Positions 35,158 to 48,300 of a stretch of DNA of 64,000 nt are shown one piece after another; the stretch's first letter is position 1; every line of letters begins with the position of its first letter. The DNA lies in NCBI GenBank assembly GCA_965649825.1, contig OZ287703.1, forward strand, positions 868,001 through 932,000, in the 5' to 3' direction. Under the pieces are notes generated by a model that did no database searches, was not told where the DNA came from, and saw nothing but the letters and a program-made list of their open reading frames with translations. The position numbers were made by a program, and so were the translations under genes. This DNA is from Penicillus capitatus (lineage: Eukaryota; Chlorophyta).

Positions 35158-35874
35158 ATGTCTGCAAAGCCGGACGGGCAGAACGCAGCGAATGCCAAAG
35201 AATTGGCTGAGGTGAATGCGAAACTGACAAAAGCAGAAGAACGCAGTAACAATCTGGAAGAATTGAACAAAACGTTGAGAGAGGAGGTGAAGACGTTTAA
35301 GGCTAAGGTGACCGAAACAGAGAAACGAGCGACCACTGCACAAGAGAACTCCACGTCGACGATCGCGTCGCTCAAGTCCGAAATCGAAACGTTGCGCAAG
35401 AAGAACGCCGAACTGGACGAGGCGCTGCGCAAGAAGAACGCCGAAGTGGACAGCGCTCAACAGACGACGGAAGGCAAAACGAAAGAACTGGAGAAGCAGA
35501 TGAGCAATGCGATGGAAGGGACGGCGCGTATGCAGAAAGAGTTGGACACGGCAGAGAACGAGAGACGTCGAGCCGAGACCGAAAACACAACCTTGACATC
35601 GCAGCTCAAAATGGCACTCGATGAACTGTCCGAAGTCCGACACCGATTGCAAGAGAAGTCTGATGAGGCAGAGGAGGCAAAGAAAGAGGGATCACAGCTG
35701 TCACGTCGTTTGGAAGAAGCGATGCAGCAGTTGGGCAATGCAAAACCGAGAGACGATGAAGGTGTGGCGGAAAAGAGACCGGCATCACAGTTGTGGCTCA
35801 CGGCGGGTCTTACAGCATGTGGCACAGCTGCTGCCCTTTCACTGTTTTTTATGAAGTACTATGCCAAAGTGTAA
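35158..35874 (+). CDS. Coiled-coil tail-anchored protein
   Basis: Intron-free frame of 238 codons. Residues about 12-190 are a continuous charged heptad pattern (AEVNAKLTKAEERSNNLEEL, KSEIETLRKKNAELDEALRK) typical of a long coiled coil. A single hydrophobic helix near the C-terminus (LWLTAGLTACGTAAALSLFF) is followed by MKYYAKV, so the protein should be anchored with the coil facing the cytosol (or stroma). The family is not recognised; tethers and vesicle-docking factors have this build. The strong codon bias creates long but meaningless open frames on the opposite strand. Confidence 0.7.
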   Translation: MSAKPDGQNAANAKELAEVNAKLTKAEERSNNLEELNKTLREEVKTFKAKVTETEKRATTAQENSTSTIASLKSEIETLRKKNAELDEALRKKNAEVDSAQQTTEGKTKELEKQMSNAMEGTARMQKELDTAENERRRAETENTTLTSQLKMALDELSEVRHRLQEKSDEAEEAKKEGSQLSRRLEEAMQQLGNAKPRDDEGVAEKRPASQLWLTAGLTACGTAAALSLFFMKYYAKV

Positions 35875-36406
35875 AGCTGATGGAATTTGTGACGACCCCG
35901 AGAAGTGACATGGACAACGAGCGAGTGTGTGCGTGATGTCGAAGGAGCGACGTGCGCGTCGTGGTGGGTGAGATGTTGGGTTCTGTTTTTGGCGGCGGAT
36001 TGCCTTTCTAGACAACAATAGACAACAACGAGATGCGTCTGATGGTCAGACGAACGATCACGCTACTCGATGCGTTTTCCCACCTTCAAAATGACGCATC
36101 TCCCTCTCCCCATATCAAGCAGGGTGCTCCTGTGTACAAGGTCATGGAAATGCAGTTTTGAAGTGCTGGTTGAAAGCATTCTTTATTTTTGGCTGAAGAT
36201 TTGACAACGGCGGCACGACAATACTCTACAAGGAATTTATCTGGAGTGATTCCAGCAAGCAAGCACAAACAAACAAACATAGGACTCAGTCATTATTTCA
36301 GCGCCATTCTTGGAAAGGGACGGTTAGGGAGAGGATCATAGAAAAGGGGATTATCATACTCATCAATCACAGGAAAAGAAGTAGGCACTAACACACATCG
36401 GTCTTC
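35875..36406. other. Convergent intergenic region
   Basis: About 530 bp between the ends of the coiled-coil gene (plus) and the large disordered-protein gene (minus). No recognised feature. Confidence 0.4.
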
Positions 36407-37437
36407 TCAATGGTGCTCGTGCATGTGAGAATCCGAAACAGACCACAAGACTTTGTCCATCTTTTCTTTCCCTATGCACAGCAGCTGTTGAAATTTTTTT
36501 CGGCAGGTATCGAGATCGCTTGCTTTTGAAGAGGTTGTGTTATTCTGAGGGCGTACAGTGGCGGGTGAGGCGAGGCTCCTTCTGGAGGATGCTGTTGGGC
36601 GAATTTCATTCATGGTGACATCCATAGAAGGCACCTCATCCAGATGGTCGTCGCCCTCGAAATCATCGGTCTGTAAGTACAAGGTGGTCGGGATCACTGA
36701 ACGTTCGCCCTCAGATTCTTCTTCGGACACGCGAGGCCGCATTTCGTGTTCCTTGTTGTGGCTGTCTTCCCACATCGTGTCACAAGGCCCTAGAAAGGCA
36801 CAGCAGATGTGAGGACGACGGTTAAGGCGGTTAAGCAGGATACCATCTGTGTTTTTAAGGAAGAGATCCCTGGAGACCGTGGACTGGACATCAAAGGTAG
36901 AGAGTTCTTCAATTTCGATGTATTCCCCTCCATCTGCTGAAAGCACGTCTCCGGAGGACTCAGATTCATATCCTAATGACAGGTTAGCTTTCTGTGTATG
37001 GCTGTCGGCCAGATGAGCAGTACGCAGGAATGTTGAGGTTGGGAGGATCAGTGGTGTTTTGGGGAGGCCAGAAAGGCCATCGACAAGGGAATTTTCTCGC
37101 AGATGCGCTCGATTTCCGGAGAGAAAATCGAAGGAGGCTTGCCGTGGAGGTCGTAGTGAAGGAACCATTGCCACTGGATTAAAAACGCACCATTCGATAT
37201 GGGGCACCAGAGATTGAGAACGGGGCAAACTTTGACGACTGGCGATCTCTCCACGCGAATCGGACGCGGCAAAAGAAGGAGAGTAGCCATGGTGCACATC
37301 ATGATACGTTTCGTACGTATCCGGCACGGTCAGCTCAGAGCTGGAGAACATAGAACATGTCTCTGCTCCACACAAGGGATCTGCTGCGCTCTCTCCACTC
37401 CATTGCTGCGGATTGGCACCATCCTCCTTGGAAATGC
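36407..37437 (-). CDS. Probable 3' exon of the large disordered protein
   Basis: A long open frame with no ATG near its 5' end. It begins just after a good acceptor (CCGTTCTTAG/GC at about 37438), and its phase matches the donor at 37967 of the upstream exon, giving GISKEDGANPQQW after PSPG. It may therefore be the continuation of the gene at 37807-40813, used instead of the short terminal exon at 37807-37859. If independent, the first Met is at 37351 (MFSSSELTVPDTY). The sequence is low-complexity, Ser/Glu-rich, with no recognised domain. Confidence 0.45.
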
Positions 37438-37806
37438 CTAAGAACGGCAGAGAGACGATCAATTTCCAAATAATAATTGGACATTCAACAACTACACATG
37501 GGTTTGCCCAACAACAAACATCTTTCTTTCCTTTCTTGATGCACGATGAAGTTGTTGTTATTCAACAACTTGAGAGAGAGATGGGGGCAGTGACTGCACA
37601 GGATAAAAATTCGCGTTTTTATTCGTGTGCAGGGCACGTACTATAAGACAAAGTAGAAATAGCAATTGCGCACATTGGCTGGCAATCGTACTTGAAAACT
37701 TCACTGAGAAAATAGCAAAAAACAAACTTGTACACGATGAGTGCACTTTCATGGACGATTCGCGAAAAGCAGACAACAAAGAAGAGCAGTTTTGCGAAGT
37801 GACAGC

Positions 37807-40800
37807 TTAGACACTATGGCCACCTCTTGAAAAAAGAACAGCTTTCCTCTTGGCGCGTCCTAAACAGAGAGATCCAGTAACACGCTCAAAAACACAGAGA
37901 AAGAAAAAAGAAACAAATAGAATAGGGGGAGGAGCAGGAAAGAGAGGAGATGGTGTGGTGGGCTTACCAGGTGAAGGTGTTTGTTTGGCATAGCCATCGT
38001 TGTTCGTCATTATGGCATCCAGCTCATTGTGACTCGCACTTCGACGGTGTCCACTTGGCTTCGTTATGGCAGCGACGGAGATCGGCAGTGATGCAGCATC
38101 ATGCGATCCAGTTGATTTACGTCGAAGACTCTCCTCAACTGGCTTGGAGAGACCTTCGTTGATGCAAGAGAGCGGATCCTCCATAGATTTGGAGGGCAGA
38201 TGATCTACAGAGACGTCTACCCTTAACAGATCTTGTTCGTCATCGACAGCGGCATCCAAGTCAACTGCCGCTCTATCTTCCTCCGAATCCCTATCGACAT
38301 CATTGTTGTCTGCTTCCCCCTCGGTTTCACTGACAGCCTCTGACAAAACGTCACATCATCATCAAATACTGTGTCTGCAGATCGAGCGAGGCAATGGAGT
38401 GCACCTTGCGAGCTGTCGTCTTTGTTCTCGGTATCGGATGTCTGGGAAGTATGCTTGGTCTCCACAGTCACGTGTTCCATAGGTGCTGCAACTGTTGTTT
38501 GAAGGGATAGGTCATTGACATCTTCGACGATGGTTTGCAGCGTCTCGTTCTCTTCCTGTATTGCTTCCTTGGTCGTGTCTTCTAGCAATACTTCTTGCTC
38601 TGAAAATCTTTGTGATGATGATGATGGTTCATTAGCATCCATACAGGATTCCATGAAATTGGATTCCGTTGAAAATAATCGTAAGTCTTGGGAGAAGGTG
38701 TTCGTCAAGAGATCCTGACTCATCAAGGTATCCAACAATCCATTGACTTCATTCTCAAACTCAGGCAGAAAATCCATTCCTAACTCGGGAAAGGACGTCG
38801 TTTCATACTTCGGATCGCGACGTCTGGCTTCTATTGAGGCACTCTCGTTGACACTCTCTGAAACGGACGTCTCGGTTTTTATTGCATCCCCCTTGGCACC
38901 ATCTGTGTTATTACACGTCTGTTCTGCAGTTCCCGTCTCCAGAACAGTTCTCGATGGTACAGCATGGACTGAAGCAGCAATCACATCATCAACATGTGTT
39001 GTTGAAGGCTGATGTTCTGGCAATGCATCACGTTGCACAGAGGTGGCCGTCGTGGCATCCACCTCGACTGGTGAAGACGGAATCACTCCCGAGTCGAACG
39101 GAGCAGGCATTGGAAAATCATCCAGTTCGTCCAAAAAATACGCTTTGACTTTATACTCAGACGGCTCACCGTCTCCCACTCTAATTCTTGGTAACGTTCT
39201 CTTCACTTCGTCAAAAGGATCACCCAAGTCTGAATCGTCATCAATAATAGACACACTGCGAATCATGGCACTGGCACTGTCTTCACTAGTATTCTCTGTC
39301 AGAGACACGAGAGACTGAGGCTGGGAGAGGAGTTTCGGCTGAGGAGGTGGGCTCTCAAACGGTAATACGTCTGGGGGTCGTACGGAGGGGACACCCAGGG
39401 CACTCTTGGATCGCACCGTTTGTTTTGCCTTTTTCGTTTCCGACTTTAGACTCTTCCCTGAAGATCGCCCACTTCTAGCGCCACCACTCTTAGCAGCGGA
39501 GGTGGTGGTATGGCCTGTCTTTTTGCTGCTCGTCGTTGCTTTCTCGCCCATCTTGCTCTTCGCTCGTGTACCGAGCTCAGTACGAGCTGTCGTAGATTTC
39601 TGAGACGTTTGCGATTTCTTAGACGACATCTCCATGGCACTGAGTCTTCCCGAGCGACTCTTGGGCCCTGCCATTCGCGACATCCGGGACGAACTCCGCG
39701 GAATTGTCCGAACTCCTAGGCTCGTCGCAGGACGCACTTCCGCCTGTCGAGTCTTCGTCTTTGCAACGGACGTTTTGGTTTTCTTCTTTTCGCCCGACGT
39801 CGTCGATCGGGATTGGCAAGACTTCCTCGGCTCCTCGATCGGATCTCCAAAACTGACTTTCTTGGTCGCCGAGCGTGTTGTCAGTGCCATCGACGTCGCA
39901 GGACGCTTGTTCATTGGGCTCGTCTTCAGAATCGACCGGGTTGTCCCTGATCGATCATCATAACTGCTCATTCGACTCCCCGTTCCGCTCAGGGATGTCT
40001 TGGGTCGTGGCGGGGCATGGGTCAGCGATTTCTTTCCTTTCTTCTTCTTCGCTGGCACTGGTGGCGGCGGACACTTTGGTATTTTGGAAGGACGCTCCCG
40101 AATTGACGGAAATGGCTCGAAGGACGAGATGCAAAAATCCGTTCGAATACTGGGACGGGGATACTGTGGAATCCGACTGAGTACCAGAACGGACCGACGT
40201 CGATTACTGGCGCCGAAACCAAAAGCAGAGGAGCAGCGTTCCGTCTGAGACGCATCCTCTGTTTGAGCAGTTCCCGATGGCAACGTGTTCTCTCCCCCAA
40301 CCGACGTTCCTGCCGAATCAAACGTTGGGAGATCCTCGAAGCTTCTCTCCTGAAAGCAGACAGCGGGTCAGTGTGACGGACATAGATGTGACGAAGCGAA
40401 CGATTCCGAGATCGGATGTATCTAAAACAGGTGTTTGTGTTCCGTCCTGGTGATCCATGGCTTGTCGAAGTTCCTGTAATTCGCGCTGCACAGAGAGCAG
40501 ATTACCACGAAGCGCTTCATTTGACGTCTCGCTATTTGAGACTTCACACTTGTCCAACTGCACAAACAAACATCGGGCATTCAGGGATGCATCGCCAGTT
40601 AGAGGGCAGTGTTGGCCGTGTCCGTGCGTGGAGAGTGTCACGTCAAGTGATGGGATGTCTCACCAATTGCGACAGCAGACGTTGGTTGCGAGAGACGAGC
40701 CATATGGCCTTCATTGTATTTCGTGCCGGGTCGTAACTTTCGATGCGAATCTGATACTTCCCGTCTTTCCCTTTCAAAGGCTGCTCGAATGATGCGGAGC

Positions 40801-40813
40801 CTGTCGTCGTCAT
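37807..40813 (-). CDS. Large, mostly disordered protein with a PP1-docking motif
   Basis: Five exons: 40813-40664, 40557-40393, 40349-38405, 38339-37968 and 37859-37807 (introns 106, 43, 65 and 108 nt). The N-terminus (MTTTGSASFEQPLKGKDGKY, then QIRIESYDPARNTMKAIWLV) looks folded and is followed by a short coiled coil (NLLSVQRELQELRQAMDHQ). The rest is Ser/Thr/Lys-rich and disordered, then acidic. KKVSFGDP is an excellent RVxF docking site for protein phosphatase 1. The folded N-terminus plus coil is reminiscent of cytoskeletal or centriolar adaptors, but I cannot assign a family. The 3' end may be alternative (see 36407-37437). Confidence 0.6.
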
Positions 40814-43800
40814 GATACCAGCACACCTGTACAGAACCGACGTTTAGCTGACCCTTCTGCCTTCGACAACGAGGCCACTGCGATGTATGGCTGTACTTTG
40901 TGAGCGTATGACAGTGAATCTGTTTTGGTGAAGGACTCTGCTGAAATGGTCTGTACGAAAGCCCGGAAAATATGACAGACGGAATATGAAACGAGAAAAC
41001 GCTACTCTGAACAACACGTGATACAGAGTTTCAACCGCCGTCACCCGGAGACAATTGAACCGCGGCGACACGACGCGAACCTAGACAATGCTGTGACGAA
41101 CCGGTTAGGCCGTACGATTAGAAACAACGCCTGAGGTGGAAAACGCGTTTTCGAAATCGTCTGAGACGGCGGTAAATGCTCGCGTCTATCGACTATTGAG
41201 CTGATGAGAAGGTACATGCACTTAACAGTCGAACCGATTGAAGGGCGACGTTGATGTCGGTCTCTTGTCTAAGCTGTGACTGGACTGCTCAGGCATATGA
41301 GGGCCTCGATTCGCCAGGAAGTGTTTGGCCGGCGAAGAGATTTTGGCGTCGTCGTTGTGCCGAACGCTGAGAATACAGGCAAGACGATTGCCGCTGCGGG
41401 CAGTACCTGTTCAACAAGAGGCAAGCGAGTGAGTGATATGTAAGGGTTGCCGTAAGAACGCCGCGGCGTCGTTTGATGAATTGATAAAGAGTTCCATTTT
41501 AGGGAAAACAGGAATGCTAAGCTCCGCCTTCGGATAGAGCCAGATAAAGCAAGGTTTTTGGACCGTCCGTACGTTTTGCCCTGAAGGTCTGTCCATCCGC
41601 GAAGCGGCCCTCGCAAATCTATTCGTTAAGGTTATTAAGCGGCGTCGTCGAAGTTTACTAAGCTTACTCCGCCGAAAGTGAGCGCATAGAGAACGACCGA
41701 TAATCTCGAACCTGTCCGATTCGCGGATGGTTTCGAGAATAGACTAAGTCAATAGTATTAGTCTAAACAAACATGGATTGACTAGTTTAGTCTCTCTAAG
41801 TCTATCAATCAGTAGAGTGCAATTGAGTTTAAAATAAAAAGTGGTTCAACAGAATCGAACAGTCCAGCATGCCGTAAGAAAGAATCCTTATCCACGATGC
41901 AATAAGGGCGACGCATTTGTTTAGTACAGCTTCGGATAGAGACTGCTAATGACCGACATTTTTCACATTAGCTAACTCATCTGCGGCTGTAGTGTAACCC
42001 TTTGTCAGCAATATTTGTTCGTTCAATAACTGTCGTAAATGATATCCCATGAGCATGAGGTGACAAGGGTAGTTATGTAGACTTGTAATGGTAAGAGTGG
42101 TAATCGGGAGGTGCGACATAAAACGAACGTCCTGTGACAATAGCTGATAGCGCAGAAGCCAATAATATCTTGCCCTTGTCATCGTCGGACTCTTCAGGAA
42201 TTGTATAATGCTTTTGGTAGACGTATCCAACAAGTGCACATTTCTATCAGATGTAAATCCGCTTGAGAAATATCATATGAAACTGTTGTAATTGCAAAGT
42301 TGCTATAGCAGATTGTCGATGTTGCTTGACATAAAGTGGGATCTCTTGGGAAACTAGTTGATAGCACTCGATGGCGTCTTTGTCTAATCAACGCCGTTCA
42401 CAAAGCCCCAGTTTACAAAACGGAAGTGAATTTTACCACTTGGTTAAACAAAAGAACTCGCATCTTCTCTGTAAGTTTCAATCCTCTTTTGAACATTAGT
42501 ATTTTGCTATCATTTTCATACAAGCCAAGAGACACGAATTGGTGTAGCGTCATTTTGTCATTGGCTCGACAAACTTTAGAATGTTCGTAAGAAAAACACG
42601 TTTTCTTTCCGACTCGTTCGACTCTGAAGAAGCTTCGTCGACCACTAAATCTGCTTCTACTCAACTCATCTTGTTCCAAGATCCCGCCGTCTATAAAAAC
42701 ACAATATTGTTAGCACTCTAACCGGATGCTTTTCGTTTGTAATGCATGGGCCCCCCAACAGTCTTGCATACTAAAACGAAACTATGATTTCAAACTCTTT
42801 AGTTTTTTGGAACCGAGAATTAATGAATAAGAATCTCTATCCCGTTTGTCAAAAACACAATCTTGGTCACGGTCTAAGAGGCAGCCTATCGTCTGAAGTG
42901 CGTTCGGCCCTAGGATTGGCGTTGTTCTTTATCTTGTACATTTCAAGCATTTGCGTAATCACTTCTAATGCGACCAATGACGTAAATTTTTCACAATTGT
43001 TTGTTTGCATTTCCAATCAATTCTATAATTTTCACGATACTTCCAGTGTGTTCCTCTAATTTATCGGTAAGACGATGCAGAATTATAAGCCGTCGCAATT
43101 CGTACACGAAGCTGTCCTAATGTTAGTATGTCGTACACGTCACACGTATGCTAGTCAATCTATTTGGTTTTTGTCTCGTTCAAGACAAATTGTTGGGTCA
43201 TTTCTTGCCAAGGAATGTTGGTAGCACGTTTGTTTGTAGCACGTTTGTTTCTGCTCCCGTATCTCCTAGGCACGATACCTTTTTGGGAATCCGGCAAGCT
43301 GTAAAACAAAATCATATTGAATTTGGCTTTGTCGCCATGTTCCTTAACGTCTATCTATACAACGTCATCCAAGGTATATGGTCTTCGGCCACTGTGTCTG
43401 TGTTTCTTGGTGGACAATCTTACATTAAGTACCCTTCTTGCCGCAATGTTCACAAAGATATCCTCGTCCATTTAATCTATCCTGTTGTTTGCCGGTAAAC
43501 ATAATTTTTGATATGCTTCTTCCATTGGATAAAAACTCATGCAAGATAATCCGAATGCGTGACTGCTTGAGGAATTATCACAGCCAAGTGTCCTAAGTTG
43601 GCTTTTGTCTTCGGATAGGCGATGTTGAAAATTCTTTCCAATGCAATGGTGTATTTCTCGGGATATCAAGTTTTATCGATTAATGTCGTCAACCAGATCG
43701 TAAACTGGCCGATATCTTCCTTTCCTTGAGATAGTAATGTTTGTGGGTCTTAAATCGTTGAATCGAACAAAGACGACTGGCCTTGAGCTCTTTAAATGTG

Positions 43801-44190
43801 TAGCAACAACGTTTGCCGATAAGTTGTGGATGCATTGATTGGTTTGCGTTGAATTGTTGTACGTGAAGTTTCGCATGTGGAACATGACGTAAAATACAAA
43901 CCGATTAGGACCTTCAATGGTTCCTTAACAAGTAACGCATACATTTCTCACTTGATTATTGTTCACACCGTTGGACAGCAAATTTTGTCTAAAGTTGTCA
44001 GAAACCGCTATAAAATAACCCCGAAAAGGAGAGTCACTTAACGGGAAATGCACAAATAAACAGTTTCATGGTTCTTTTCACAGAAGTTGCCACATCAATT
44101 CGTACACCATCGAATCCATTTTCCGACAGAAGAGAATGACGGTCGATCAAGGGTTATTAGTCCATTTAGGGGGATAATGATCTACACGCA
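40814..44190. other. AT-rich gene-poor stretch with weak retroelement traces
   Basis: Composition turns AT-rich after about 41.7 kb. Only short frames occur on both strands. On the minus strand near 43230-43275 the phrase LGDTGAETNVL resembles the active site of a retroelement aspartic protease, and near 42060-42190 a fragment (TRARYYWLLRYQLL) is weakly like a Ty3-type RNase H tail. Stops are frequent. A 15-nt direct repeat (gtagcacgtttgttt) occurs twice at 43221-43250. At most this is a very old LTR retrotransposon; it could also be chance. Confidence 0.3.
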
Positions 44191-44289
44191 AGATCTGCAA
44201 GGAGCGCCACGACGGCTGGCACCAGATCTGCAAGGAACGCCACGACGGCTGGCACCAGATCTGCAAGGAACGCCACGACGGCTGGCACC
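44191..44289 (+). repeat. Three-copy 33-nt tandem repeat
   Basis: Three head-to-tail units of 33 nt starting agatctgcaaggagcgccac; the first differs from the others by one base. The unit length is a multiple of three, and on the plus strand it reads DLQGTPRRLAP per unit within a 71-codon open frame (44087-44302). No spacers, so it is not a CRISPR array. It may be part of a decayed coding sequence. Confidence 0.9.
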
Positions 44290-45313
44290 AGATTTCTTCT
44301 AACACGACGCGATTACAAAAAATGCGATCATATAGTTTAAGTTTACAGCTTCTTTTGCTAATGACATGTGGTGATTGGCGATCAATGAACCGAATCGCTT
44401 CAGTGACCACCAAATCGCGGATAACAACATAATTTGTGAGCATAATAGCCAACGTTGTTGTGAAATCGTGTCAAATCTCGAGGTGAACATGCACGAACCT
44501 ATGCATAAAGTTCCTACGTTGTAACAGGAACGCTAAGAACATACAAATGAAGTTCTTAATGGTGCATACGAACCGAGAACATTCAAGCGAACTGCATTGT
44601 CAGAATAGATTTGTATTCAATCCTTGCAATTTTGGAGCATCATTGTAAGATTCTTTGACAACTCTTGTGTCACATGGTATCGTTTGCATTCGTTGTTGTC
44701 CAGTGACTACCCCGTTCTTCCATAAAAACCATTCCATTCAAATGAGCTAGGTTGACCGACAAAAAAGAGTGGGGACAAGTCATCATCCAACAACATTGCC
44801 GCGTTTCTGTCGCATCGACGCTGCTGCACGAACGCCAAAGCATATCGATTTTTCTGTCCGCGGCATTCCAGTGTCTGTTGTTTGCCTTCGCATTTGTCTG
44901 TATGATGTGTTTGAAATCGTGTTGTTTCGATCTTCTGGTCTTTGATGGGATGATTGTACCACCGATTCAAAACACCTGCGAACGCCTTTTGACTCGACGG
45001 CCGATGTCTCATGGTATCTCTGGCCTTGAAATTGGTGATCAGTCACTCAAGCAGTCGCGCGACTCTCACGCCAACATCGCATGCGTCACAGACATCCGTT
45101 TAATGCGTATTTATCTGCCTAGATTTTTCGTTCGCTGTCGAGAACGCCACCTGTGTTTTATTGAAGAAGACTCGTAGTCTTGCTTTCGTGTTTCTTTGTC
45201 TTCCTTCTATGAGCAATACCTTCGAAATAAATCGTCGCGGCAGTCATGAACACTCGCAAACGACAAAAGTTGCTAAATACCCGCTCCTTCTCTTGCCACG
45301 CGAATACCGTAAT
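44290..45313. other. Intergenic 5' of the large surface-protein gene
   Basis: No recognised gene. Open frames on both strands near 44707-45177 show no family signal. An upstream in-frame ATG at 45161 exists for the next gene but would place about 50 ordinary residues ahead of its signal peptide. Confidence 0.35.
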
Positions 45314-48300
45314 ATGAGCTCTCTCGTGCTGTGGCTTCTATGCGTCACATGGGGGATCTCGCCTGTCGATTTGTCTTCTCTTCCTCATCAGACAGACGGC
45401 GTCCGGATATCAGGTACCTGCCAAAGATAATCTAACCGATTGCAAGATTTTGTCGCCGAATCGCCTTTATTAGCTAACTGGTTACATAACGCCCGTTGCA
45501 TACATTTCTCCCAGCTACCTAGACATTCTACAGTCCATGTCTGCATTTTTCTATCTTAGGTCGCAATTCCTCCCAAATAGAACGTGGCGAGATTCGCGTG
45601 TCGACGATCGAAGAACTGGAAGACGCACTTCAGACATTGCAGGAAAAACAAACCATCTCGTTAGCCGGAAGACAATTTCACTTGACCAAGAGTCTGTCGA
45701 TAGACAAAGATGACGTGCGTCTTGTCGGCGTATCGCCCGAAACGACAGTTTTCGTTTGTCCACCAGAGAGCAACGCCTTCAACATCAAGTACCGTAGCTT
45801 CCAATGACGTACGTGTCAGCCGGTGACGGCTTCCATATAGTGCACGAAATGTCACTGTATCAGCACTGAGAATTGAAAATTGTCGACGGCAGGCGGCCGT
45901 CATTGTGATCAGCCATGATAGAGGGTCCGAAACAGAGACCGTCATTTTTGATCGAGTGTCCTTTCGCCGAAATCAGAACGACATCGATCCTTACCCAACG
46001 CTTGGAGGAGCGATCTACGCTATGCCGTTGGCTCCTGTCGATTCCACATCTACCGGGACGGATCGAACCGTGAGGATCAGAGACTGTACGTTCGAAGACA
46101 ATGCATCGGATTACGGAGGAGCGAATTACTGCGATGGCTGTGTTCTCGACATCATCCACTCCAGCTTCTCTGGTAATTACGCCACGACGAGCGGCGGGGC
46201 GATCTACATTGCCGAGAAAGAATCGGCGCTGTCTGTTCAGGACTCCTCCTTTCAAAACAACGATGTCCTCGAACACAGTTACGGCAGAGAGGTTTTGCGA
46301 GAGGACGCTTCTCCGATCGAACAAGATCCTTACTTCGCATTTTCGTCCACCATCAATGGCGGCGGTGCCATCTCGGCTGAATCTGTAGAAAACGTTACTG
46401 TATTGAACACGTCATTCTTCTCGAATCGTGCGCCGAGTGGCGGCGCTATCTCTCTCAGGCTGGATGCGGTGGATCTATACGGACGACACAACAAGATTTC
46501 TGTCGGCATTGAGAAATGCATTTTCGAAGAGAATCAAGCCACAAGCGTCGAGGAAAGTGACTTCGATGATCCAGAGGATAACTTAGGAGGCGCCGTCTAC
46601 TTCATCTCGAGCAGCACAAATGTGGAGCAGTTTTATCTCGCGGAGTCTTTCTTCAAAAATAACTGTGGCCAGTATGGAGGCGGACTTCACGTCGTCGCAA
46701 TGAAGTCAACGTATGTGACCATCTCGGGATGTACTTTTGAACAGAATCGGGCAGTGAAAGCGGGAGGAGCTGCTCTTTTTCGAAACAACGGTCGAATCCG
46801 TCTCACGGACACGAAATGGAAGAGCAATGCAAGCGGCCTCGGCGGAGCCATTATGCTGACGAATGCTGCGAGACTGGACGCATATCCCCAGACCACTGCG
46901 ATGAACCATATTCCCGAAAGACGAAATATTTTTGTGGGAATATAGCACAGAATGGTGGTGGAATGGCCTGTGTTGGATGCCATGGCCTTTTGCTTAGGAA
47001 TGTCGAATTTGTCCAGAATAAAGCAACGAAATCGGGAGGTGGTCTCTACGTACTGGACTCTGCTCAGGATTCGAACATCGAGCAGTCATCTTTCCAGAAT
47101 AATGTCGCCACTTATGGAGGAGGTGTGGCGCTTCGGGCAACGGCAAACGTTCAATTCTCGGCGGCTCGACAAGGCTGGATGAATGTGTTTGCGAACAATA
47201 CGGCGGTGTCAGGTGGAGGATTGTTCGTGGAAGGAAACAGGCATAAAGAAAACACACTACAAGTATCTCTCTTCCCCTTACAGACATTGCACGGGCATCA
47301 ATTGTGGTGATTTCAGTTGAAGAGCTGTCGTTTCGAAGGAAATCATGCCGTGGGTAGCAACGATCTCTTTACCCAAGCTGAGCTTGAGGACATGGTACTT
47401 CACAATATCCTAGAAGAGATCTCGTCCATGGCATTCCTTTAGAGTATGGAATTGCCAGACAACGGATCTGTGGTGGCCAGACGTCCGTCGAACGGTTGCG
47501 GCATCGGTGCTGGTGGGGGAGCATGCCTGATCTTCGATGATGTTCCTGAAGACGCCATGGCTGACGTTCAGATCTTCAACGCAGACTTCGTGGGCAACGA
47601 TGCCTTGATCGGAGGTAAGGAAGGAAGATATGGTGGGATTTCTGTTCCTTCTGTCTGATACAGGTGGCATGTTCACAAGTGTCGCAGGGGAGTGGAACAG
47701 TGATGCAAGGATTGCCTGTCTGTCGAACGTACTTACCGCAAAACCCTGCAGAATTTACTACATGATGCAGACGACATTTGAACAGAATACAGCTGTTCTC
47801 GGGGCAGGAGGATTATTTGTCTCTGCGCCCGAAAAGATCATCGTCGGCTGCGGTGTGTCTCATACCGAACTGGAGAGAGCGATAACATCACGGGATGCTC
47901 GAAGTAAGGGGAGTCACGTGGAAGAGTGCTTTAAGTTTCGTAACAACACCGTGTTGGTACGTTCTCTCGTTTAGGAGATCCAGAGCAACAGATGTTGTGT
48001 ACTCGTAGCATCACGGCGGAGAATACGGGCCAGACATTGGAAGCAGTGCCTACAGTCTCCTCGTAACGGATCCGGTGTCCGGAGAAATCTCGGAACACAC
48101 TGGAGGCGACAGACTTCTCCCTTCTGGTTCGATTTCTTCCAACTACAGCGAAACTCAACGGACGGACGGAATTAAACTAGCGATCAAGGATGCCTTCAAC
48201 CAGACAATAACCGAAGGGATTCCAGACGCAGGCAGAAAGGGACCATTCACGTTTCTGCTTTATGATCCATTGCTTTGTTTGTAGAAATGTCCGTGCTCGT

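Noticed and set aside
34695-35652. Long minus-strand open frames (245 and 240 codons) opposite the coiled-coil gene
   Set aside because: They are mirror frames caused by the strong codon bias of the coiled-coil gene; the real minus-strand gene here is PsaN, in other frames below 34902.
44191-44289. CRISPR array
   Set aside because: Units are directly adjacent with no spacers, only three copies, and the host is a eukaryote.
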